Assembly: GCA_947623775.1 (NCBI GenBank)
Contig: CANQHL010000037.1
Location: 1 to 11,032 of the forward strand
Direction of reading: 5' to 3'
Source of the DNA: an uncultured Clostridia bacterium
GTDB lineage: Bacteria; Bacillota; Clostridia; Christensenellales; UBA1242
Length of the DNA stretch: 11,032 nucleotides
Within the stretch, counting starts at the first letter, position 1. Every line of letters begins with the position of its first letter. This document shows positions 1-9,700 of the stretch, in pieces. Made by a program: the position numbers and the translations under genes. Below the pieces are notes generated by a model, which saw only the letters and a program-made list of their open reading frames with translations, was not told the origin of the DNA and made no database searches.

Positions 1-659
1 ATGTTATAAACAATCTACGTGTTGCAGAAGCGTATATCAGAAAATTTGCAAAAGGCGGAAGAAACTCAAACTTGTGGAACGGTCCAACATCTATTGAAAC
101 AAACGAAAATTTTGTTTGCTTCAACTTCCAATCACTTATTGCCGGCAACAACGATATGCTTACACTTGCTCAAATGCTTTTGGTATTTAAATATATTGAA
201 AGTGAGGTTATTAATAATAAGGATTATAATGAATTACATAAATCAAACAGAAAAATTATAGTTGTCTGCGATGAAGCGCATATTTTCATTAACCCTAAAT
301 ATCCTATTGCGTTAAACTTTATGACATCCATGGCAAAACGTATTAGAAAATATGGTGGTATGCTTGTTGTTATTACACAAAATATTAACGACTTCGTGGG
401 TTCGGAAGAAATTAAACGTCAGTCAACGGCGGTTATTAATGCTTGTCAATATTCACTTATTTTCTCACTTTCGCCAAACGACGTTAACGACCTTATCGAA
501 CTTTACAAAAACTCCGGTGGTATAAACAAACAGGAGAGAAATAGTATTGTAAGTGCGTCTGTAGGACAAGCGTTTATAATTACATCACCAACTTCGCGTA
601 CAATGGTTCAAATAAGACCTTTGCCTTATGTACTTTCTATTATTGAAAAGAAAAAATAA
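1..659 (+). CDS. VirB4/TraE-type conjugation ATPase, C-terminal part (5' end outside window)
   Basis: This is the last 218 codons of a gene that begins upstream; the reading frame is open from base 3 and stops at TAA 657-659. VirB4 proteins are cytoplasmic P-loop ATPases that power type IV secretion and conjugative transfer. Seen here: a Walker B strand IIVVCDEAHIF at about 255-287 with the DEAH acid pair at 270-275; an RKYGG motif at 345-359; and VVITQN at 366-383, the conserved sensor-like Thr-Gln of this family. The C-terminal part contains SLSPNDVNDL and ITSPTSRTMVQI. This layout matches the ATPase half of VirB4, and from memory it is closest to the TraE/Mbov_0397-like ATPases of Mollicute integrative elements. 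The Walker A loop would lie upstream and is not visible. An ATG at 72 lies inside conserved sequence (LWNGP follows on from upstream codons) and is not the start. The giant lipoprotein gene follows after 54 bases in the same direction. Confidence 0.85.
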   Translation, partial: VINNLRVAEAYIRKFAKGGRNSNLWNGPTSIETNENFVCFNFQSLIAGNNDMLTLAQMLLVFKYIESEVINNKDYNELHKSNRKIIVVCDEAHIFINPKYPIALNFMTSMAKRIRKYGGMLVVITQNINDFVGSEEIKRQSTAVINACQYSLIFSLSPNDVNDLIELYKNSGGINKQERNSIVSASVGQAFIITSPTSRTMVQIRPLPYVLSIIEKKK

Positions 660-670
660 TTTACTATAAA
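643..670 (+). promoter_or_regulatory. possible sigma-A promoter for the giant lipoprotein gene
   Basis: TTGAAA at 643-648 and TATAAA at 665-670 each match the sigma-A consensus at five of six positions and are separated by 16 bases. The -35 box lies within the last codons of the ATPase gene. Transcription would start near 677, giving a short leader before the ATG at 714. In DNA this AT-rich such matches arise by chance, so this is a candidate only. Cotranscription with the ATPase gene is equally possible. Confidence 0.35.
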
Positions 671-702
671 CTTAAATATTGCCACATTCGAAAATTTAAG
701 TT
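669..702. promoter_or_regulatory. perfect 9-bp inverted repeat between the two genes
   Basis: AACTTAAAT at 669-677 is the exact reverse complement of ATTTAAGTT at 694-702, with 16 bases between the arms. The left arm overlaps the end of the possible -10 box, and the right arm ends just before the ribosome binding site. If the promoter at 643-670 is real, the left arm is hardly transcribed and the dyad would act as a DNA site such as an operator. If the mRNA comes from upstream, it could form a weak AT-rich hairpin close to the RBS. No T-run follows, so it does not look like a terminator. Confidence 0.4.
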
Positions 703-709
703 AAAGGAG
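703..709 (+). promoter_or_regulatory. ribosome binding site of the giant lipoprotein gene
   Basis: AAAGGAG at 703-709 is a strong Shine-Dalgarno sequence, with only four bases between it and the ATG at 714. An in-frame TAA at 702-704 rules out any earlier start, so this site fixes the start codon. Confidence 0.85.
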
Positions 710-713
710 AGAT

Positions 714-791
714 ATGACAAAATCATCAAAACTTACTATTTTTATATTTAGTTTGTTGCTTGTCTTGTCAAGTATACTTTTTGTCGCCTGT
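714..791 (+). other. lipoprotein signal peptide and lipobox
   Basis: Residues 1-26 have a short basic start (Lys3, Lys6), a hydrophobic core of about 17 residues rich in Leu, Ile and Phe, and the cleavage region LFVAC, with Cys26 encoded at 789-791. Cys26 would be lipidated and become the mature N-terminus after signal peptidase II cleavage. Phe at -3 is less usual than Leu but tolerated in looser lipobox patterns. The following residues GKKDYED are polar, as expected for a tethered surface lipoprotein. Confidence 0.88.
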
Positions 792-3700
792 GGCAAGAAA
801 GATTATGAGGATACATATCTGTCGGTGGATACAGAATATGTTGACGTTTTTGTGGGAAAAGAAGCTGAAGTTTCAGTAACAATTGAAAATCCCGTTAAAA
901 ATATGGCAACAGGTATCCGAGGGTCAGTTTCAAATCCACATGTTGCTCAGATTGAAAGACGGGCAAGTCAGAGTTTAACAACAACATTTAAAATAGTCGG
1001 TAAAAGCGGAGGAACAACTAGAGTTGATTTTATATCCGATGAGGGGAGTAAAAGAGTTAGCATTTCTGTTCATGTTAAGGAATTTTCCGATACTTTAACA
1101 GCGGGGGTTAACAGTCTTTTTGTGTCACCTTTAAAAACATTTATACCGACTTCCTCTGATTTCATTTTTAAGGATAGCTCAACAGAAAGAGATATCGCTT
1201 TTTACTTCTATGGCGTTACAAGTCAAGAAAGCGAACTAAAATCAGAAGACATAAAAGAACAGAATCAATTTGATGAAGTTCAATTAAAGGAAATTAATTC
1301 AAAGAATTATCTCATCTTTAAAAATAAAGATGGGCTTTTCTATACCATGGGAAATGAAGAAACCATTGGTGAAGCAAATGATAAGCGTTACACATTTATT
1401 GAGGTTTCTGAAAATGATGGTGTTTTCAGTGTTAATGAAGCACAATCGTATTCAGTAACCCCGGGACAAAAGTTCACCTTTATTGCAAAATATCTTAAAG
1501 AAAAAGAAAATGAAGATGATGAAGATGTTATTTGTAAACGTGAGTTTTCTGCATTAATTGATATTGATAAGGAAGCAATCTCTCATGAATATGGATATAA
1601 AATCTTAAATGCAGAAAGTGCAGATATTCCTTTTAAAAAGGGAGATGAAAACACTGTTTACAAAATTGATGATCATAAAAATGGTGATATTATATTAATT
1701 CCTAATTATATATCACCAATCACAGATAATATGATGCTTGTTGGTGACTACGCCAAATATCGTACAGTTTATCTTGAAGTTACACTTGCAATGGAAGAAG
1801 CAAATTTATTACTTGATGCACAGTCAAGAAATGTTGACGTGGCAAGTGGAATGGGATTGGGAAGCATTAATAATAATGGAAAGACAACATATTATTATGA
1901 AATAAATTGTCCGCTAGGGGAAACAGATGTTACATATTTTGATTTAAAGTTTTATTATGATGGTTTTGAAAATAGTGAAGATGATAACGTAAATTATACA
2001 TACAGCATACCAATTATAATAAGAGAAATACCATCTCAACTTTTAATTAATGATGTTGATTTTAATTCCACACATAGAGTGTATAAATTCTATAATAGTT
2101 ATGCAAGCGATGATTCCGGTTGGTATCCATTTAATTTCTCAATATTGCCTGAGGGAGCTGAATTTGAAAGCCTTACTTTGGATTTGACGGGCACAGGGTT
2201 ACAAGCAAGGTATATGAATGAAAAATATACTGAAATTTTAAACATAACAAATTTAAAGGAAACAGTGTATTTAAAAGGAATTGAGGGAGCAGCAGTAACT
2301 CCTTCGGTTCAAAATCTTCCTGTAAAATTGGATTTTAATGTTATCAAACCAGATACATTTGAAACATATATCGAATATGAAATTGTCAAAGGGGCAAGCA
2401 AACTAGATTTTTCAACAGATGAATTTAAAGATAATATCTATTTACAATATCAAGGCGGTGGACAAGATTTCATCGATATTTATGCAGATGCTGAATTTGA
2501 AAATGTAACTACATCATTAGAGTCTGGGGTAGATGTAATCGACTTCGGATTTCATGGGCAGTTAATTAGAAATGGAGTATTTTACTTAGATTTAACTTTA
2601 TATCCTAAGAGCATTGGCAGCGGGACATATCGTATTGCCATTGATAATGGAAGAGCAACTTATTTGAATGTAACTATAAATGAAAATTTACAAGTAGTTA
2701 ACATATTCTCAAATAATGAAAACAACACATTAAGAAGATTTGAATCAATTGGTGCAAATACAACCTCGGCATATCTCTATAATTTAGATGGAAAAAGTTA
2801 CTTTGATGTTCGAGTATATGCCAATAATAACTTTGCTTCAACTGCAGTTAGAAGTGTTCTTGTTGAATTAAATAATTCCTCACTAAGCTGGGAACAGGAT
2901 TTATCGCAAACAAACAAATTCAAAATTTATTCCAATACAAACGGAACATATCAGATAAAATTTACCGTTAATGGATATTCAATAGAAGATTTTAAAAGAA
3001 GAGATGTTTCAATTGATTATATATTGACATTAGTTACATTTGATTATATTGAACAACTTGAAATATACAAAATAAAAGATGGCTATATGCCCGATGGCGA
3101 ATATTCCGAACGAACAAAGGCGAATTATGTCGAAGTATATTCAAATACATATTCTCAATCTTTAAGAGAAGCAAAATTTGAAGTTGGAATTTTGAATGAA
3201 AATGGATATTTATTTAAAAATCCAGCAAAAGAGGATAAAGATGAGTATAAAGATAGTTATTATTCGTTAGAATATTTATATTTTGAAAGTGATAGAATAT
3301 ATAAAAATGGTGAGAGTGTAAACAGAATTTATTATGATCCGAATAATGAACAAAACAATGTTTACACAATCGGAAATTATGGTACATTTGATGCAAAAAC
3401 ATTGACATTTACGGCATTCCAAACATTGTTAACAGAGGGAAGTATTCGTTTATATGCTCATATCGGGCAACATGGTAAATTGTATACTTTTCCAATTAAT
3501 ATAACCATTCATAAATATGAAGAAGTATCACAAGTTACATTGCAATCAATGGAAGATACAATGAATTTTTCTGTGCTTGAAAAAGAAAAATCCATTATTG
3601 CATTCCCAGTCAATTCGACTGCAACTAGACCATCGATAGTTGCTTTGTTCTCCGGTGGAGATATCAATGTTGGTGGTACAAGATACACAATGTTTGACGA

Positions 3701-6700
3701 ATCGTCAATTACATATCTTGAATCAGGTGGAAAAACACAGATTACGTTAAAATTAAAAGACGACTTTATTACACATGCAGAAAATGTTCAAGATGCGATA
3801 AGAGGTACTCTTGAAATAGTTGCGAAAGATTGGCTTGATGATTCAGGCTCTGTAAGAAGTGTATATAGAGATAATATAATCACTATTAATGTCGAATACG
3901 AAAATGGAACGCCTGAAAATCGATTTACAATCAAAGATGTTGACGATTTGCTCGCAATGAAAAACAATATGTCGGCACACTATAGATTAGGGGTAAATAT
4001 TGATTTAACCTCCATATCCAATCAGTTGCCTTTGGGTGAATTAAAGGGTTCTATCATTGGGCTAAATGCGTATGCTCAATTTAGTAATATAACTATTGAA
4101 AATGGCGTTCAAGACGGAGGCTCAGTCCTCTTTGGCGTATTTACAAAAATTGCCGATGGTGCTTTTATTGAATATGTACAATTTAGTGGTAGTTTTAAAA
4201 TTGGTTCATTAGAAAATCCTCAAAGAGCAAAAGCAGGACTTGTTGCTGCTGAAAACAATGGAAAGCTAATCAATGTTGGGGTTACATTGCAAAGCTCTGA
4301 TGTTTATTTGAAAGAAGTTAGTGCTTTTGGTGGACTGGTAGGCGTAAATAATGGCGAGATTATACAAGATTTCACCTTGTTTGAACCAGATTCATCATTA
4401 ACAAGGACAGAAAGTGTTGATTCTGCAAGCGACCGAATTCCAAAACCTTTGAACAATAATTTAGGAAGAATATCTTATCAAAATCTGAATCCAAGAATTA
4501 CAGTAATGATGAATGATTTTGTAAATGTTTATTACAAAAGCAGTCAATCAACCAGAATCGGTGGTGTAGTAGGACAAAATAGTGGAACAATAAAGAAAGT
4601 TGATAGCACTGTTTTACGATTTAGTGGCTACACAAATTACATGGTATTCTCAAAACTTAAAACGGAGTATATTAAAGAGGGAAGCAGCGCCTCATTATTA
4701 TTTGCCAACATTTTCACCGGAGCATTAGTTGGTGAAAGTATGAAGGACTCTAAAATTATTGCGGGAAGCAATACTGATTCAATTACTCCAGAACAAGAAA
4801 AATTTATGATTTATACTTCTTATGGAAGCGGTTTTGTTGCTGGAAGTGGAATGATTGTCGGCGGAGAAGTTTGGGGATATGGCAATATTGGTGGTGCCAT
4901 TGGTAAATTTAGTGGACTTGATGATTCTACAAAAGATTCCTTCTCTGGTTTGACGATAAGAACATTTGTTAGAGGTCAACAGGCGGAAAATTCTATTGCA
5001 ACTCTTGCTTTAATAGCAAATGTTGATGATAGTGCATCACTTTATACTGCATTTGCCATACAGGCGATTGATGATGGAAGAGTGAACCAAGAGAGTTCAA
5101 TGGCAATTTTGTATAGCAGTGAAGATAGCAATGAATATTTTGACAATAGAGGGGCATTGCGTATAAATAAACTGGGATTTGGCCCATCTTCAAGTACAAG
5201 TTTAGGTGTCTTAGTTATGGAGAAAAAGACAACCTCAAGTATAAATGTATTCTCTTATTTAACAACAAGAAAATGTTTGGGCAGTGAAGATGCGGTGATA
5301 AATAATTCAAGCAAAGATGTTTATTATGGCAATTTCATTATCCTTGGAGTTGATGTAAATATTAAAAAAATCATCAAGTATGCAACATTTGAATTGGGAA
5401 ATCAAACAGATATGTCGGTTTCTCCAAATTTCAACAATCAAATGGAATCACTTGATGAGAAGAACAAGCAAAGTGTTTTCTATGCTTATTATTTCCAAGC
5501 AGTTTCATCTACAACTAATGATGTGACTACAATTCAAGATGAACTTGATAAATCACAAAATAAAGTGTCTTCGCTTTCTAAGTTCTATCCATTTAAGGTA
5601 AACGGAGAGATGACATTCTCTTCTTTGACTCCAAATATTTTGTCAATAGACCAAATGGGAACAATTACATTTAAGAAAACGGGACTTGCAAAAATATCTG
5701 CGACAAGTGTGCTGAATACAAATTCCAATTCAACTGTATTCTATATTTATGTTGTAAATTATTTTGATTCTCAATCACTTATAGAGGATAATGAGGATAA
5801 AAATTCAATCATTTATCCAACACTTACAGGCGATACCTTGCCATTTAATGATACAACTATTGAATTGAGAGGAAACAACAACTACACAGTTTATGTTCTT
5901 CCTCATTATACTTACACACAAGAAAGTGATGATAAAACAAGATTTCGTTCTGATCGATTTGGTGTGGCAACAATAAAGGGCGTAGTATTTAACTTGGCTG
6001 CAAATGTAGATGTGACAGCAAGTGTAGGTATAGATGTTGCAAGAACAAAAAGTTTAAATGAAGGAAGCGAAGATGCAGAAGAAATTACTGAAAATGAACT
6101 TGATATAAGCATCATTGACCAAATAATAACATTTAGACGAAACAATGAAACTAGAGAATTGGTGTATGCTTTAAATATTGAACCATTATTAAGGGTTAAT
6201 TTAGGAAATGGTGGATTAGATTACACAGCAGGTGTCAATAAAAAACTTGGTGAAACAACTGTGGATTACAAATATGGGGCGGTAAGAATAAACAATATAA
6301 ATTATGACACAGTTCCAATTCAAACAAGCAAGACGGTAAATGAAGAGTTGGAAATTATGTCCACAGCAGCTGATGAAGAAGAACCTATATATAGAATTAT
6401 AGGTTTGGAAAGTGAGAGCCTGCAAGGTAATATACCTGATGAAAAATATCAGTTGTTAGAAAAAGACTATTTATTTAATGTGACAATTACAAGAACTACC
6501 GGCTTACTCACCAAAGATGATTTGATAAACGGACTTTATAAAATAAATTACAAGATGACAATAAGCATAAACACCGAGTCCAGTGTTTATCTTGATAAAT
6601 ATAATAAAAATATATATGGAAGATATTATCTCTATCTGCAAACAGCAAGCAATTCTGATATTACAATGGTTTTGCCAATTGATTTTGAAAAAACAAATAT

Positions 6701-9700
6701 AACATCTATTATTATTGACAACTATACTTCAATAAACGACATCAATGATAATTTGAGTTTAGGTTCGACATCGGATTACGCTTTCCCTGGTGAAAGTGGA
6801 ATGCTTGCAATAACTATCAATCCGGAGGATAGTGATTTTGATTATATTTTAATTGAAAATGATAGTCAAAATTACACAGCAGGAAAAGCGTCTGCTCAAT
6901 TTAGTTTATTGTCAAGACTTAAAGACACAACTACACAGATGTTTGAAAACAATTATGTTGCCGGTCAACAGATTGGCACTGGGCTAAGGCTTACGCAAAA
7001 TGAGATTGTTGATGCTTACAGCAGAAAAGACAATTCGGGAGATTCTATATATAATATATATAATGGTATTATCTATTTAAAATATGATATGAGCTCTCAA
7101 AATGTTTCCGATTTAAGCATTTCAAAAGTTAATATTTCGGTATATAAAGAGGGCAGTGTTGTTCATACTGCGAGCATTGAACTTATTGTAAAAATTCAAA
7201 ACTTTGTTGCAGTTGAGATTGAGGGTAAAGAAGGTCTTAGCGAACAGGGTGATTTTTACAGGGTTTATAGCGTTGCAAGAGGATTGAAATATAAATTAAA
7301 ACTCAATTCTTATGGATTTAATCAAGAGAATATAACATTGATTTCTTCAAATAATCAACTGGGGCAAATTTCAATTGAAAATGGCAGTTATTATTTAACA
7401 ATCACCAATAATGCAATAAATTATTCGGGTGGTAATACATTTAATATTTTAACTACGGCTTCACAAACTGAGGGTGGAATTGTAAGAAATGCAGAAAGCA
7501 AGACACAGATTAATATTCAAGAATTTGTATTAAATTATAATGGAGAAAAGGTAGAAAATCCTGATATTATACGGGGAATGAGTGATGGTGTAATAAACAT
7601 CCAAGTTGGCTCTATGTATGATCTTGCTCTTGACATTTATGATTATCTAGAATATGATAATACAAATCAAAGTGTAGTTAGTGAAGTAAATGATTTTATC
7701 AGCGAACTTGAAACGGTTGGCGTTTGGAGAGTGTTTACAAACTTAATTTCACAAAATCAGCCAAATTACAGTCAGGCTTCTTCAGACAATACAAACGAGA
7801 AACTTTCACCTTTTATAGGCTTTAAAAATAATGTAAAACAAACTGGTCAAAATTATTACTTTAATTATGATGGCTTAAGAATACAGCCGACAAAAACACA
7901 TTTGCCAGAAGAGAAATTCTACTATATAGATTATAATGTTGAGTTTAAGGTTGAAAATGGTTTAACTACTGTTGTAGAACGTGCTCCGATGGTAGAGCAA
8001 AAGAAAGCAAACACTATAGCAACACAGGTTGTACTCAATGTATATTCAACAAGCAGTGCGGAAAGTCCTATACCAATTTATAATTATGATGATTTTACAA
8101 ACATGAGAAGTGGAGGATATTACATTCTTCTTAATGATATAAATCTTCCAAATTCATATGATGCAGAAAATGGAGAAGAGCAATTTATGCCATTAAATGG
8201 TGATTTTGCTTCATTTGACGGTAATGGTCACGCAATCAATTTCTCTGGTACATATGATATGGGTGCGTTAGCCGATATTGGTGTGTTCAGCACCTTAAAT
8301 GAGGGATCAATTATTAAAAACTTAATTGTAAATTATCTTCCTTCTGAACAAGGTGATGATATAGTAAACGAAAACGACATCTATGAGATAAATGGCTTGA
8401 GGACGGTTAGATTTAAAACAACAAGTGATTCATTTATATTTGGTACAATAGTTGCTGAAAACTCGGGAATTATAACAAACTGCAGTGTATTTACCTCAAA
8501 AGATAATGGCAATGATTATTATTTAACAATTAAAGCAGACAATGCTTTAAGTGGTTCAAGTTATGTCGGTGGGCTTGTTGGTACAAATAGTGGTTATATT
8601 ACAAATTGCAACGTAAGCATAAATGCAAAAGTTCCATTCTATTTGGCTGGTGTTGTTGCAAGAAATAATAGAAAAGTTTCAGCGTGCTACTTTAAAGAGG
8701 GAAAACTTATAAACAACTCTCAATATGATCAGCATGTTGCAGGATTTGCTATTAATAATTCAGGTGACGCACAAATTATCACAAGTTATGTAGCTGGTGC
8801 ACAGAGCAGTGCAAGTGTATATAGTCCTGATTCAGAAAGCTACATCACTTCACCAATTGCCGGTGCTGGATTTATCTATCAAAACGAAGGAATAATTAAA
8901 GATTGTTATTCAGATATAAACTTGTCTAAAACAAGTGGTCCTATGGCTGGATTCTGCTATTCTAATGGCGGCACAATTAGAAATAGTTTCTCACTTTCTA
9001 TTTTGAGAAGCAATATTACAGCTTCCGCTGGTTTTGTACATGATAATTTGGTGGAAGATGGTTTGGGCGAATTTGAAAATTGCTATTATATTTATCATAA
9101 AGCAACTCCAGAAGATAAAACAACTCCAGGTGCTGTAAATATAGATATTAATATTGACTTGTATACAATGACCTATGATGGTGTGTCCAGGTTGGATATC
9201 AATCAATTCGCAAACCTTGAAAATTTTGCAGACTTTTCTTATGATGAGTCTATGTCAACCAATGCTGTTTGGTTCTATTCTCAAGGTAAAAACAATGGGG
9301 AATATATTGATTACATTCCTACAACAGATAGAATAACTATTAAAGGTGATGAAAATAAAACTCAAAGTAATACCGTTTATAAAGAGCAAAATATTACCTT
9401 TGCTTTAAATAGACTAGAACTTGTGGCACCAAATGTTAAAGTTTTGGCTGTAAGGGATTTTGATTATTCAGAGACTGATGAAGCTACGGGCAATATAACT
9501 TATCACTATCTCGATGATGCGTCTGCACCTAATAGAGGAACATTGCATAATCCACGTCTTATATCAGATTATCAAACTATGGAAAGTGAAATTCTCAATC
9601 AGACGGCATCAAATCACTTAAATTTGACGACTTATAGAATAATAAGTGACATAAATTATGGTGATAGCGAAGATTATTCTTCCCTTTACACAGTTATTTT

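Noticed and set aside
19..261. 80-codon plus-strand frame overlapping the ATPase
   Set aside because: It is out of frame with the conserved VirB4 sequence, which runs through this stretch, and its translation has no recognisable motif.
669..702. Inverted repeat as a rho-independent terminator of the ATPase gene
   Set aside because: The stem is AT-rich (two GC pairs) and is followed by AAAGGAGAG rather than a T-run, so it does not fit a terminator.
3214..9206. Several short minus-strand open frames (63-77 codons)
   Set aside because: All are antisense to the unbroken giant frame, with no start signals, no recognisable product and compositions typical of shadow frames.
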